DNA from: Nonomuraea angiospora
Lineage (GTDB): Bacteria; Actinomycetota; Actinomycetes; Streptosporangiales; Streptosporangiaceae
Length of the DNA: 64,000 bases
NCBI RefSeq assembly: GCF_014873145.1
Contig: NZ_JADBEK010000001.1
Span: 1,116,001 to 1,180,000 of the forward strand
Reading direction: 5' to 3'
A program made the position numbers and the translations under genes. The stretch's first letter is position 1; every line of letters begins with the position of its first letter. This document shows positions 16,808-26,201 of this stretch, piece after piece. The notes below the pieces were generated by a model, which was given only the letters and a program-made list of their open reading frames with translations, ran no database searches and was not told where the DNA came from.

Positions 16808-17465
16808 CGAGCGACCTTGAGCCATCCGTTCCCTCGTGCCGCGTTCCTCGACGACGCACGTAAGCCCGCGCGGCGCCGGGGGAGCCGGGAAACGAAAGCG
16901 ATCTTCCGGTACCCATCGCTTCTGCTCTGCCGTGCTCGTGAACGCCTCTGACCACACCACAGTGACAATCCCCATTAAGCGGGGGCTTTCGGTAAACCTG
17001 AAGATCACCAAGTCGGATCACAAACCCCTCCTTCGCCCCTGCTCGTCTGAGCGCGGAGGCCCGTCACACACTGGTGAACGCCTTGGTGCGCGCCCGCGCG
17101 GCGTGCTCCCCGGATGCGCGATGGCTCTGACCTCCGCCGCGTAGAGCCATGAAGGACAGGCGCCGCCATCGGCGGGCACGACGGACGGCGTCTCGGTCGC
17201 CGAGCCGCCCGCATGCTTGGTATCGGCCCGTCCACCGGCTAGGCGGCGCTCGAGCGACGCTGACCAGCGGCCGCACCACTCGCATCCCGTTTCCGCTCCT
17301 TGGCCCCCCGCAAGATCGTTGTCATCGACAGCGGCCGTCCGGCGGTTCCCAGGCCCCGGAACTGGAGGCCCCTGCGCATCACTTCGAGCCGCCACGCTCC
17401 CGGCGAAGTCATGTGGGCGTGGGCATGAGCGTGGCGCACGCAGCAGACCATGTTTTCTGAATTTT
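16808..17465. other. 658 bp without recognisable gene
   Basis: Only a small hairpin-like CCCC-N7-GGGG (near 16970-16985) stands out. No domain was recognised on either strand. The end of this stretch (from 17455) turns sharply AT-rich and forms the promoter of the coiled-coil gene. Confidence 0.35.
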
Positions 17466-17479
17466 ATTTTCTGGAAAAT
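17466..17479. promoter_or_regulatory. AT-rich operator-like dyad at coiled-coil gene promoter
   Basis: ATTTTC-TG-GAAAAT is a perfect dyad inside an AT-rich island, 21 bp before the GTG start. The following aaatgatag can serve as a -10 element for a leaderless transcript starting at about the GTG. Confidence 0.5.
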
Positions 17480-17500
17480 CAAAAATGATAGGCTGACGCC

Positions 17501-18820
17501 GTGACTCCGGATGCCAGTGTGGTAACGCCATGTAAGCACTGTGGCGCGCCGATCGAGCAGCGGCGGGGGAGAGGGCGGCCCAAGGCGTACTGCCCTGAGA
17601 AGGACTGCCAGGCGGCGGCCAAGCGGGAGCGGGAGTTGCGACGGGCCACGCCGGGGTTGGAAGGGGCGCTGGCCAGGGCCGAGCAGTTGTACGACCGGAT
17701 GGAGAGCGGTTTGGCCGCCGCCATCGAGCCGCTGGCGCGGGCTCTGGCTGCGGAGCTGAGTCCGGCGGGGGTCGAGGCGAAGCTGAGCGCGGTGCAGGCT
17801 GAGGCGCACACGCGCGTGGCGATCGCGCGTACCGAGCGGGAGCAGGCGTTCGAGCAGGTACGGCTGGCGCGCGAGGCCGCCGAGCACGCCCGCAGGCAGA
17901 CGGCCGAGATGCGGGTACGGCTCGAAGAGGCGCAGGCCGAGCGCGAGACGGCGCTGGGGGATGCCGAACGGGCGCGGGAGCAGGCGCTGGCCGCGTTGCG
18001 GGAGGCCGCGAGCACCGAACGGCAGGCGCTGCAGACGGCCGAGGAGGCGCAGCGACGCGCGAAGACGGCCGAGCGGCGGGCCGAGGAGGCGCTGCATCGG
18101 GGCGAGTTGACGGAGCAGGCCAGGGACCAGGTCGTTCATGAGCTGGCCGAGCGGGCGGAGCTGGCCGAGCGGCGTACGGCTGAAGCCATGGAGCAGGCTG
18201 AGCAGCGCACCGCCGAGGCCCGGGCGCAGGTCGTACAGGCTCAGGAGGAGGCCGACCGGGCACGGGAGGAACGCGACCGGGCCCGGGACGAGACGGCGGC
18301 GGCCGTGCGGGAGCGTGAACAGGCCGAACGGAAGCTGATCGAGGCGCAGGCCCGCGCGGAGGCGGCGGCGCAGGAGCGGGACCGGGCGGTGGAACGGGCC
18401 GTCACGGCCGAACGGGCGGCGGCAGAGGCCGAGCGGGATCGCGCCGTGGCACTTAAAGAGGCCGAGCGGGACCGGGCGGTGGCACTTAAGGAAGCCGAGC
18501 GGGATCGCGCCGTGGCGCTCAAGGAGGCCGAGCGGGACCGGGCGGTGGCGCTCAAGGACGCCTCGCAGGCAGCGGCCGAGGTGGAGCGGCTGGAGGGGAA
18601 AGTGGCGGAGGCTTCCGCGTCGCTGACCCGGGAGCGGAAGCTGGCCTCCCGGGAGAAGTCCCGGGCTGATGCCGCGGCGAAGGAGCGGGACGGGTTGCTG
18701 GCGGAGCTGAGGCTGGAGCGGATGCGGGTCGAGGATCTGCGGGGCGAGCTGGAGACGGTACGGGCGGAGGCAGCGCAGCTGCGGGAACGGGCGGTCGCCG
18801 CGGAACTGCGCTCGTCCTAG
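17501..18820 (+). CDS. Zinc-ribbon-like, long coiled-coil protein
   Basis: A 439-residue protein. Residues 11-36 hold CKHCG...YCPEKDC (Cys11, Cys14, Cys31, Cys36), a likely structural zinc site with RRGRGRPKAY between the pairs, suggestive of nucleic-acid contact. Nearly all the rest (about 40-435) is Ala/Glu/Arg/Gln-rich with heptad periodicity, i.e. one long coiled coil, including four exact 11-residue units AERDRAVALKE-type (about 310-353). The layout recalls KfrA-like or other DNA-organising coiled-coil proteins. No SD is visible; GTG 17501 follows the -10-like element closely, so a leaderless mRNA is likely. Function unknown. Confidence 0.75.
   Translation: MTPDASVVTPCKHCGAPIEQRRGRGRPKAYCPEKDCQAAAKRERELRRATPGLEGALARAEQLYDRMESGLAAAIEPLARALAAELSPAGVEAKLSAVQAEAHTRVAIARTEREQAFEQVRLAREAAEHARRQTAEMRVRLEEAQAERETALGDAERAREQALAALREAASTERQALQTAEEAQRRAKTAERRAEEALHRGELTEQARDQVVHELAERAELAERRTAEAMEQAEQRTAEARAQVVQAQEEADRAREERDRARDETAAAVREREQAERKLIEAQARAEAAAQERDRAVERAVTAERAAAEAERDRAVALKEAERDRAVALKEAERDRAVALKEAERDRAVALKDASQAAAEVERLEGKVAEASASLTRERKLASREKSRADAAAKERDGLLAELRLERMRVEDLRGELETVRAEAAQLRERAVAAELRSS
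18428..18559 (+). repeat. Four tandem 33-bp in-frame repeats
   Basis: Four 33-bp units each encode AERDRAVALK plus E or D. Units 1 and 3 share gatcgcgccgtgg, while 2 and 4 share gaccgggcggtgg. Units 1-2 carry acttaa and 3-4 gctcaa. The pattern implies a 33-bp duplication followed by a 66-bp duplication. Length changes keep the coiled-coil frame. Confidence 0.85.
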
Positions 18821-19059
18821 AGAAGGCCTGGCGTTGGCTTCGCATGGACAGCATGCCCCACACGAAACAACAACTGGGCTCCTCATGGACGGCGTTGGCC
18901 GACCCGCGCGCATCCGCTGGCCGGGCGCAGTGGGAAGCGATCGCCGAGGACGTGCTGACCTCCCTCCACTCACCGTCCCGGTCGAGGAACGTCTGGACGG
19001 CAAGGTCCTGGCCCTGGACGCGGCCTGGGATCTACACCCCCTCTCCTCGTCCGCGCCGC

Positions 19060-19195
19060 CGCCCTCAGGCAGATTGGGGATCTCACTGGGCGGCCGCAGA
19101 CCTTCGACCGGCGTGGAGGAGGAGGTGGAGTAGCGGCCCAGGACGTTGAGGTGCGCATGGCCGAGAACCGATGGCAGCCTGAAGCCGGACGTCAC
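19060..19195 (-). pseudogene. Possible Tn3-type transposase C-terminal fragment
   Basis: The minus-strand frame reads GHAHLNVLGRYSTSSSTPVE then GLRPPSEIPNL. This resembles the C-terminus of Streptomyces Tn3-type transposases (HINMLGRYSF...GLRPLRDPD). No other part of the protein is present. The match is short, so the call is tentative. Confidence 0.4.
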
Positions 19196-19363
19196 ACTTC
19201 GCTTGTCTCCGAGGCGGATGGGGATTGACAGGTGCCTCGCCGCGGGTCGGATCGAGGTTGCTCACACCGTCTCTCCGGCCCCGGCGAGGTCATGTGAAAG
19301 GAAAGGGCGGGATACCCTGCCTTCGGTGCCTCGAACCACGTGACCGGAGGAGTCGATGCTGGG

Positions 19364-20320
19364 ATGACGGCAGAGCGACCGATGCCCACACAGGACGACG
19401 TCCTCGGGTACTTCAACACGCTGTCGAACTGGGGACGATGGGGTGACGACGACGAGCTCGGCACTCTGAATCACATCACCGACGACGTCCGGCTGGCGGC
19501 GGCGCGTGCCGTGCGCCACGGCAGGAGCGTGTCGTGCGCATGGGAGGTTGCCGTACCGGAAGACATGGAGCGGTCGACGACGACGTGCCCGTGCGCCGCC
19601 GACATGCCGGGTGCCGAGAACATGCCGGTACCCGCATTCCACGCCGACCGGCGCTGGGGCTTTTCGTCCGAGCGGCTCGGCATCACGTTCCACGGCAACA
19701 CCCTCACCCACGTCGACTCGCCGTGCCACATCTTCTGGGACGGCACGATGTACAACGGGCGGTCGCACTCGCTGGTCGACGCCGCAACGGGATCGGCGTG
19801 GGCGTCCGTCACGGCGGCGGCGAACGGGATCATCACGCGTGGCGTGCTGCTGGACATTGCGAGGGTCCGCGATGTGCCGTGGCTGGAACCGGGGCAGGGT
19901 GTGTTTCCCGACGATCTCGAGGAGGCTGAGCGTCGCCAGGGTGTGCGGGTGCGATCCGGCGATGCGGTGCTCCTGCGGACCGGCTATGGCCGCGCCCGGC
20001 ACGAGACCGGTGCGGTCAGCGGTTTCACGCAGGCCGGCTGGCACGCGTCCTGCCTGCCATGGCTGCATGAACGGGAGGTCGCGCTGATCGGCGCTGACAC
20101 CCCCCAGGACGTTCAGCCATCGGGGTACGAAGACGTGTTGATGCCGGTTCACGCCGTGAGCCTCGTCGCCATGGGTCTGTGGATGCTCGACAACTGCGAC
20201 CTGGAGGCGTGCGCGACGACCGCTGCCGAGCTCGGCCAGTGGGACTTCCACCTCGCAGTCGCGCCGGTCCGCTTCGCCGGTACGTCCGGCAGCCCGGTCA
20301 ACCCGATCGCCACATTCTGA
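19364..20320 (+). CDS. Cyclase-family (kynurenine formamidase-like) metal hydrolase
   Basis: A 318-residue protein. The family metal-binding motif is visible as HGNTLTHVDSPCH (His110, His115, Asp117, His122), a variant of HxGTHxDxPxH with the spacing retained. It is longer than kynurenine formamidase (about 210) and matches the extended actinobacterial 'cyclase family' enzymes, which cleave amides or lactones of unknown identity. ATG 19364 is preferred (GGAGGA 13 nt upstream); GTG 19340 is in frame but overlaps that SD. It stands alone between mobile-element remnants. Confidence 0.8.
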   Translation: MTAERPMPTQDDVLGYFNTLSNWGRWGDDDELGTLNHITDDVRLAAARAVRHGRSVSCAWEVAVPEDMERSTTTCPCAADMPGAENMPVPAFHADRRWGFSSERLGITFHGNTLTHVDSPCHIFWDGTMYNGRSHSLVDAATGSAWASVTAAANGIITRGVLLDIARVRDVPWLEPGQGVFPDDLEEAERRQGVRVRSGDAVLLRTGYGRARHETGAVSGFTQAGWHASCLPWLHEREVALIGADTPQDVQPSGYEDVLMPVHAVSLVAMGLWMLDNCDLEACATTAAELGQWDFHLAVAPVRFAGTSGSPVNPIATF

Positions 20321-20369
20321 CCGCGGTCCCCGAGGGGATGCGATGCCATGAAGAACCCGGCCCGCACCT

Positions 20370-20559
20370 GGAGCGCGGTCGACCCCGACCGCAAACTCGG
20401 CACCTGCGCCCGCACGACGCCCGCCACGCCTTCGCCTTCCGGCTGTCCGAAGCCTCCGGCCACAACCGCGCCGAACTCGAACGCCGCCTCGGCCACGCCA
20501 ATGACCGCTACCTGTGCCTGTACACCGACCCGCCCGACGACATTTATCCGGGGTGCTGA
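20370..20559 (+). pseudogene. Tyrosine-recombinase C-terminal fragment
   Basis: The plus frame ending at TGA 20557 reads LRPHDARHAFAFRLSEASGH, then NRAELERRLGHANDRYLCLY and TDPPDDI. This is the HxxRH box, LGHAN box and catalytic tyrosine region of a phage-type integrase (HARH instead of HxLRH). The N-terminal and core domains are missing, and the end is truncated. It is probably the scar of an integrated element next to the cyclase gene. Confidence 0.75.
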
Positions 20560-20714
20560 GAAGGCGTCAGGCATGTTGGTCACCTGTGGAGATCCCTTCT
20601 CGAGCATTCGCTCAAGGCTCGGTCGTACGTGTCGGAAAGTCACGCCAGGCGGCGCAGGTGCCCTGCCGGTTATTCACATGTGCGCCCCGGTGGTCGGGTG
20701 ACATCCTTGCGCCC

Positions 20715-21479
20715 ATGGACGCAGACCCGGCTTCAAACCCGTGCCTGCGGCAACCGCGCATCGACGACGCTTTCGGCCGCATCCTGGCCCGTTGCTGGGA
20801 CGCGGGAGCCGCGCCGTGGTCGGCGGTTGAGGTGATCGAGCGCGACGACGGCCTGATCACTGCCAACGACGCGTCGCGGTACTTCGCCGAGCCGGAGCAT
20901 TGGCCGGACCTGGAGCGCTGGGGATGGGAGCAGGGCGCCGGCCGGATCCTGGACGTGGGGTGCGGTGGCGGGCGGCACGCCGTCCCATGGTTGGCTCTCG
21001 GCCATGAGGTGGTCGGTTTGGAGCCGTCGCCCGAGGCGGTGCGCGTCTTGCGCGAGCGGGGGGTCGAGGCGGTCATCGGCTCGGTGCCGTCCCTGCCCGA
21101 AGGGCTCGGAGAGTTCGACACGATCGCCCTCTTCGGCAACAACCTTGCCCTGCTGGGCAGCCCGGCGCAGGCACCCGAGGTTCTCGCGGCACTTGCCGCG
21201 GTGGCCCGCCCCGGCGCACTGCTGATCGGCTCGGGCATGGACCCCGGCGACGGCGGCGCCGCCCATGCCGACTACCAGGCATGGAACCTCCGCCGCGGGC
21301 GGGCTCGCGGACAGCTGCGTATCCGGGTACGGGACGGCGCGACGACGACGCCATGGTTCGAGTACTGGCTCGCGACACCGGACGAACTCGTGGCCGCCGT
21401 CGCCGAGTCGGCGTGGACCCTGGAGGCCCTGGAGCGCGACCCGGCAGGCCCCGGCTACATCGCCCGCCTGAGCTGTTGA
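20715..21479 (+). CDS. Class I SAM-dependent methyltransferase
   Basis: A 254-residue protein. Motif I is ILDVGCGGGRHAVPW, followed by VVGLEPSPEAVRVL (acidic SAM-ribose contact) and FDTIALFGNNLALLG. This is the usual Rossmann methyltransferase order, with no motif indicating the acceptor. ATG 20715 lacks an SD and lies close to a possible -10 (gacatcct), so it may be leaderless. No partner gene is adjacent. Confidence 0.82.
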   Translation: MDADPASNPCLRQPRIDDAFGRILARCWDAGAAPWSAVEVIERDDGLITANDASRYFAEPEHWPDLERWGWEQGAGRILDVGCGGGRHAVPWLALGHEVVGLEPSPEAVRVLRERGVEAVIGSVPSLPEGLGEFDTIALFGNNLALLGSPAQAPEVLAALAAVARPGALLIGSGMDPGDGGAAHADYQAWNLRRGRARGQLRIRVRDGATTTPWFEYWLATPDELVAAVAESAWTLEALERDPAGPGYIARLSC

Positions 21480-21603
21480 ACGCTCGCACAGACCAAGGCA
21501 CGTCTGGCGGGGTTTTTCACGCGGCTAAGGACCTCTCGACGGCTCCTGGCGCGGCAGCCGCGGCCGATCTACAGGTCTTCAAGCCCCTGGCCGGCTAGTT
21601 CGC

Positions 21604-21840
21604 TTGACTACCCCAGATAACGCCGACGCCGTGCGGCAGCTCGACGCCCTCGAAGGGCGCATGCGGCGGGCAGCCACGCAGGCGATCGTGCGGGAGGCGT
21701 ACCACCAGACAGTGGGCGAGCAGGAGGACGAGCAGCGCAGGCCCACCGCGTTCGCCGAAGAGCGGAAGAGCCGCCTGGCCGCGCTGTGGGCCCAGGACAC
21801 CGTGAAGATATCGGGCCGGTCACCGATCACTGCCGCCGGT
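21604..21840 (+). other. Unassigned coding-like stretch
   Basis: From a TTG at 21604 the frame reads DAVRQLDALEGRMRRAATQA and EQEDEQRRPTAFAEERKSRL, a charged helical sequence. The frame then runs into the 3' end of the convergent MerR gene without a stop until 22113. It has no recognisable family, no SD and no good start, so it is likely the 5' part of a truncated gene or noise. Confidence 0.25.
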
Positions 21841-21851
21841 CGACGCCCGGT

Positions 21852-22619
21852 TCAGCCGGGCGGCTCCGCCAGCCGCTCCGGCCGGGTCCAACCGGACCAG
21901 CCACGCTCGCGCATCAGGTCCAGCAACCGCTCCGACCGCGGGTGGGACTCGGCGGCAAGTGCGTCGATAAGGTCAAACGCTAGATCATGGTGCGTCATCT
22001 TGCCGGAGGCGTATGCCTGCTCGGCCAGGCCGGCCAGGATGTCGGCGGCTTCCTCCAGACGCTGGTCGTCGTCGCCTGCGCCGCCTTCCAAGAGCTCTGA
22101 CAGGATCCGATAGAGGCGAACGATTCGCGGGTCATCGAGCTGCGTGAATTTCCCGGGCATAACCTCGCGGATGTAATCGGGCCAGCGAGCCGCAACCAGG
22201 GTCCACCCGTCCCGCTCACCCTCCACCACCCGCTCTGACACCCCGATCTCCCGAAGCCGATCGAGAAAGGCGACCACCTCCGGCGGGAGCGCCAGACTGT
22301 CCCCGGAAGCGAGCTGCGCGATCTGCTTGCGGCTGGCCTCAAGCCGTCCGATCTCCTCGCGCAGGTGGCCGTCGATCCTTTGGACCGCTTCGGTAAAGGT
22401 CGATGCGTCGGCTTCGAGCATCTGACCGATCTGAGACAGCGGCACGCCGGCGTTGGCGAGGGTGCGGATCTTGATGAGGGACACGACCGCCGTTGCGCCA
22501 TACCGCCGGTAACCCGAGGCATCCCGCTCCGGCTCGGGCAGGAGTCCGATCTGGTGATAGTGCCGCACGGCCCGCACCGTGACGCCGGCATAAGCCGCCA
22601 GTTGACCGATCGTCAGCAT
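21852..22619 (-). CDS. MerR-family transcriptional regulator
   Basis: A 255-residue protein. The N-terminal winged HTH is MLTIGQLAAYAGVTVRAVRH followed by YHQIGLLPEPERDASGYRRY, then the dimerisation helix (about 75-125). The C-terminal 125 residues are helical and lack cysteines for metal or redox sensing. They resemble the TipA/antibiotic-sensing-like actinobacterial MerR tail in length but not clearly in sequence. It is downstream of, and codirectional with, the serine hydrolase at 22790-24073. Confidence 0.88.
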   Translation of the reverse strand: MLTIGQLAAYAGVTVRAVRHYHQIGLLPEPERDASGYRRYGATAVVSLIKIRTLANAGVPLSQIGQMLEADASTFTEAVQRIDGHLREEIGRLEASRKQIAQLASGDSLALPPEVVAFLDRLREIGVSERVVEGERDGWTLVAARWPDYIREVMPGKFTQLDDPRIVRLYRILSELLEGGAGDDDQRLEEAADILAGLAEQAYASGKMTHHDLAFDLIDALAAESHPRSERLLDLMRERGWSGWTRPERLAEPPG

Positions 22620-22789
22620 GCTCTGATCCTGCCCTCAAACTCGCCCGGACCCGGTCGACGCCCGCGCAGGAGAGCCTGCAACGGTAGGAGATGCAGGCAA
22701 CGATGCGGATGCCGACGCACCAAGCGGGGGATGTCATGCCGGTCTGCCGGCTTCTGCAGCGTCGCCTGGAGTTCCACACGCGGGCTGTC

Positions 22790-24073
22790 TCAACCGAGGC
22801 AGGACCGGACGGCCTTGGCCAGGTTCGACGCCCGCGGGTCGTCGGGCCGGAAGTTCCAGAGGTTCGTGACGTAGCCGAAGCCGACACCGGCATCGGGGTC
22901 GCCGAGGGCGATCGATCCGCCGGAGCCCGGGTGGCCGAACGACCCTGGCCCGACCATCGGCATCGGAGGGCATGCTCGCCAGAACCCCAGCGACATGTAG
23001 AAGGAGCGGTCGGCCGGGATGACCAGGCCCGGCGGCAGCCCGTACATCCGCGTCTTGTCGGTCTGGACGGCGGTCATCCTCTCGACCGTTGACGGATCGA
23101 GCAGCCGCACTCCGTCGACGTCGCTGACCGTGGCTGCGTACATCCGCGCCAGCGAGTGCGCGTCCGCGAGCATGTTCGCGGACGGGAACTCCGCCGCGCG
23201 CCAGGCACGCGTCAACACATACTCCCCGGACGCGTTGTCCAAGGCGCCGCCGAGCTCGCCGCTGCGCATCTGGATCGAGCCCGGACTCCACATCGATTCG
23301 ACCCAGGCGGTGACCGTCTCCGCATCGAGCCCGGTCGTCGCGATCATCCCGGCGAGCAGCTCCTCCACGCTGAACGGAGCGGCGTAGTGGAGTCGGGCCA
23401 CCCGGTGCTCTTGTTCCTCGGGCAGACCGATCCAGGCGCTCAGCCCGAGCGGGGCGGCCACCTCCTCGGCGAAGAACGTGCCCAGGGACTTGCCGGTGAT
23501 CCGGCGTACGACCTCCCCGACCAGAAACCCGAACGTGACGGCGTGGTAGACGTGCTCGGTGCCCGGCTGCCACAGCGGCTTCTGCGCCTCGATCGCACGG
23601 ATGACCGGGTGCCACGCGCACGCCTGCTCGAACGTCAGCGATCCGTCGACGAGCGGGAGACCGGCCTGGTGGGACAGCAGCCAGCGCACTTTGATCTGTT
23701 CCTTGCCGTTGGCGCCGAACTCCGGCCAGTACTGGGCCACCGGGGCGTCCAGATCCAGCTCACCGCGTTGTGCCAGCAGATGGGCGCAGATCGCGGTAGC
23801 GCCCTTCGTAGTGGATGCGACGTGGACGACGGTGTTCTTGCGCCACGGTCGGTTCGCCTCGCGATCGGCGAGCCCGCCCCACAGGTTGGCGACGGGGCGG
23901 CCGCCCACGTAGACGCTGCACGCCGCACCGACCTCGCCGGGGGCCTCGAAGTTCGCGCGGAACGCGTCAGCGAGCTTTCCCCAGCCTTCCGCCACACCGT
24001 GCTCGAGATCGTCACCACCACCGCTCACGAAAGCGTTGTCGCGGCCCTGACCGGCTGTCATTCGGATGTCCAT
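22790..24073 (-). CDS. Beta-lactamase-family serine hydrolase (copy 1)
   Basis: A 427-residue class C beta-lactamase/EstB-fold protein. The SxxK nucleophile motif is VASTTKGA (Ser87, Lys90). The Tyr motif is HVYHAVTFG (Y-H-A in place of YxN), and the third box is GHPGSGGS. There is no signal peptide, so a cytoplasmic esterase or D-aminopeptidase is more likely than an antibiotic-degrading enzyme. ATG 24073 is used although the GAGAGG is immediately before it; ATG 24061 is equally possible. Similar in layout to the hydrolase at 29271. Confidence 0.82.
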   Translation of the reverse strand: MDIRMTAGQGRDNAFVSGGGDDLEHGVAEGWGKLADAFRANFEAPGEVGAACSVYVGGRPVANLWGGLADREANRPWRKNTVVHVASTTKGATAICAHLLAQRGELDLDAPVAQYWPEFGANGKEQIKVRWLLSHQAGLPLVDGSLTFEQACAWHPVIRAIEAQKPLWQPGTEHVYHAVTFGFLVGEVVRRITGKSLGTFFAEEVAAPLGLSAWIGLPEEQEHRVARLHYAAPFSVEELLAGMIATTGLDAETVTAWVESMWSPGSIQMRSGELGGALDNASGEYVLTRAWRAAEFPSANMLADAHSLARMYAATVSDVDGVRLLDPSTVERMTAVQTDKTRMYGLPPGLVIPADRSFYMSLGFWRACPPMPMVGPGSFGHPGSGGSIALGDPDAGVGFGYVTNLWNFRPDDPRASNLAKAVRSCLG

Positions 24074-24329
24074 CCTCTCGTTACGGTTTGTCGCCCGGGT
24101 GCCGCCATCGATGGTGTTGGTCAGCCGTTCCCCCTCGGACTGATCCACTGAGCCTCCGGGTGGTTCCAAGCATGGAGGGCTGACGCAGCGTCAAGGTCAA
24201 GCCCACAGGGCAGGTTCGATTCGTCTGCGTACGTCGTCGATCGTCCGGAACCCGGTGCCGTCCTGCCAGGCGGGCGCGCACCGCCCCTACCGCGATCATG
24301 AAGTTAGTCCGGGTTGCCCGGTTCTGGTC

Positions 24330-24716
24330 CTATTCGAGCTCGACATGAGTCGCCACCTGGAGCTGGACGGCGTTCCGCTCGGGCGGTCCAGCGCCCCGTG
24401 ACGCACGGGGTCGGGCCAGGGCGAGGACCGTGTCCTGTTCCCGGTCGCCGAGGCCTTGCTCGTCAAGGCGTTCGATGGCGTAGTCGCTGATGCGTTCGCC
24501 GTACAGGCCGGCGGCTTGGGCCCGGCGGACCAGACGAATGGCTGCCTCTGCGGCCTGGCGCCAGTCCACCTGGTGGTGCCGGCAGCACGCACGAGAGGCC
24601 TGGCGGGGCACGAGCCGGGGAGCCAGGCGGCGGATCCGCCGCCTGACCCAGACCTTCGGGGCGATCATGCGGGCCGGTTCGCGGATCTCGTTGGGTACGG
24701 GCAGGCGCTCCGGCAT
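24330..24716 (-). CDS. Hypothetical protein
   Basis: A 128-residue frame starting 9 bp after the stop of the secreted hydrolase, so possibly cotranscribed. The middle is an amphipathic, Ala/Arg/Glu-rich helix region (AAEAAIRLVRRAQAAGLYGE, then DYAIERLDEQGLGDREQDTV). The first 35 residues are very basic. No family recognised and no clear SD. Confidence 0.4.
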   Translation of the reverse strand: MPERLPVPNEIREPARMIAPKVWVRRRIRRLAPRLVPRQASRACCRHHQVDWRQAAEAAIRLVRRAQAAGLYGERISDYAIERLDEQGLGDREQDTVLALARPRASRGAGPPERNAVQLQVATHVELE

Positions 24717-24725
24717 GCGCCATCG

Positions 24726-26201
24726 TTAGCCGGAGTTGGCGCCTGCTCTTCGGGGCATGATCGAGGGCCGCGCCTCGGGGCAGCGGACCCCGTTGGCCGG
24801 GACCGACTGCGAGATCAGGTAGCGGTCGATCGCGCCCATGGTGCACTCGCTCCGGCCGTACACGCTGTGCCCCGAGCCCTCGTACGTGAGCACGCGGGCC
24901 TTGGCACCGATCTGCTCGGCCGTGCTGAGCGTCCACAGGTAGCCGGTGGCGGGGTCGTTCAGCGAGGAGGCCAGCAGGATGGGCGCGGTGGCGTCCACGC
25001 GCAGCCGGTGCTGCGGGTTGGGAATGGGCGTGGGCTGCCCCAGGCAACCGGCGATCCGGCTCAGCGCGGGCGGGCTGTACCTCATGTCCCTGGCCCGCGG
25101 CGCCTGCCGACGCAGGAGCGAGGCGTACTGCGTGTAGTCGGCGACCGGCAGGTGGAAATCCTGGCAGAACACCGGCGTACTGACCCTCACCTCCTCGTCC
25201 TTCTCGGTGCTCGCCGCCGCGTACGGGCCGCCGGTGTCGATGGCGACCAGCAGTTGGGCGAGTTCCGCCCAGTTGGGGTTGTAAAGTCCGGAGAACGCTG
25301 TGTCGACCAGCTCGTAGGCGCCCATGGGTACGTCTGGCAGACCCGGCTCGTGAAGCTCCCCGCGGTCGGCCCGCTCGAGAAGCCTCTTCCAGAACGCCCG
25401 GATGTCCTTGCCGTTCAGCGCGCACGACGCCGTCGCCTCACACCAGGTGACGAACTGGTCGAACGCCCCCGCCGTATGGGTGGCCGTGGTGCTCAGGTAG
25501 CTCGTGGTGTTCACGCTGTGGTCGAAGTTCGAGTCGAGCGCGAGCGCCCTGACCTTGCCGGGGAAGCGCTCGGCGTACGCCTGGCCGATCAGGGTGCCAT
25601 GCGAGACGCCGTAGTAGGTGAGCTTGTCGTCGCCCAGCGCCGCCCGAAGAGCCTCCACGTCACGCGCGACGTCCAGCGAGCTCACGCGGTCGTACAGCGG
25701 TCCGGTGCGCGCCCGGCAGTCCTCCCGCAGCCGCTGGTTGAACGACACCCAGGCGTCCATGTCCGTCTGGTTCTTGATGAGCGGGTGTGGACGTTCACGT
25801 ACCAGCGCCGCCGAGCAGACCACCGGGTGGCTGCGTCCCACCCCGCGCGGGTCGAACCCGACGATGTCGAAGCGATTGCGAAGCTCGGCGCTGAAGTAAC
25901 TGCTGCCGTGCACCACGAAGTCGACGCCGGAGCCGCCCGGCCCGCCGGGGTTGACGACCAAGGAGCCGACCCGGGCGCCCGGGATGGCGGCCTTGCGCCG
26001 GGCTACCGCCAAGTCGACAGTGGCGCCGCCCGGGGTGTCCCAGTCGATGGGCACCTTCAGCGTGCCGCATTCGGCGGTCGTGTCCTCGGGGCACGGTGTC
26101 CAGGTGATCGTCTGCGGGGAAGCGGCGGCACTGGCGACGCCTCCTGGAAGCAGGCTGATGACCAGGGACGAAACGGCTGCGAGCAAGACGTGATTCGTCA
26201 T
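24726..26201 (-). CDS. Secreted alpha/beta hydrolase, tripeptidyl-aminopeptidase type
   Basis: A 491-residue protein with a Sec signal peptide (about residues 1-25, ending GVASAAA). The fold is the TAP/SlpD-like peptidase: oxyanion-region NPGGPGGSGVDF, nucleophile elbow YGVSHGT (G-x-S-x-G), a C-terminal TAP-type region with LLASSLNDPATG (Asp), and GSGHSVYG (His). Such enzymes release short peptides or hydrolyse esters outside the cell. SD GAAGGAT is 5 nt upstream of ATG 26201. Cysteines are consistent with disulfides in the extracellular domain. Confidence 0.87.
   Translation of the reverse strand: MTNHVLLAAVSSLVISLLPGGVASAAASPQTITWTPCPEDTTAECGTLKVPIDWDTPGGATVDLAVARRKAAIPGARVGSLVVNPGGPGGSGVDFVVHGSSYFSAELRNRFDIVGFDPRGVGRSHPVVCSAALVRERPHPLIKNQTDMDAWVSFNQRLREDCRARTGPLYDRVSSLDVARDVEALRAALGDDKLTYYGVSHGTLIGQAYAERFPGKVRALALDSNFDHSVNTTSYLSTTATHTAGAFDQFVTWCEATASCALNGKDIRAFWKRLLERADRGELHEPGLPDVPMGAYELVDTAFSGLYNPNWAELAQLLVAIDTGGPYAAASTEKDEEVRVSTPVFCQDFHLPVADYTQYASLLRRQAPRARDMRYSPPALSRIAGCLGQPTPIPNPQHRLRVDATAPILLASSLNDPATGYLWTLSTAEQIGAKARVLTYEGSGHSVYGRSECTMGAIDRYLISQSVPANGVRCPEARPSIMPRRAGANSG

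Noticed and set aside
18428..18559. 33-bp tandem repeats as a CRISPR array
   Set aside because: No spacers; the units are contiguous and in frame within a coiled-coil gene.
17018..19195. A 725-codon minus-strand frame covering the coiled-coil gene
   Set aside because: Leu/Pro/Arg repeats are the antisense image of the Glu/Ala/Arg coiled coil. Only its first about 45 codons (19195-19060) show a possible transposase match.
22790..24073. Antibiotic-resistance beta-lactamase
   Set aside because: No signal peptide, an altered Tyr motif and no KTG box; a general serine hydrolase is more likely.
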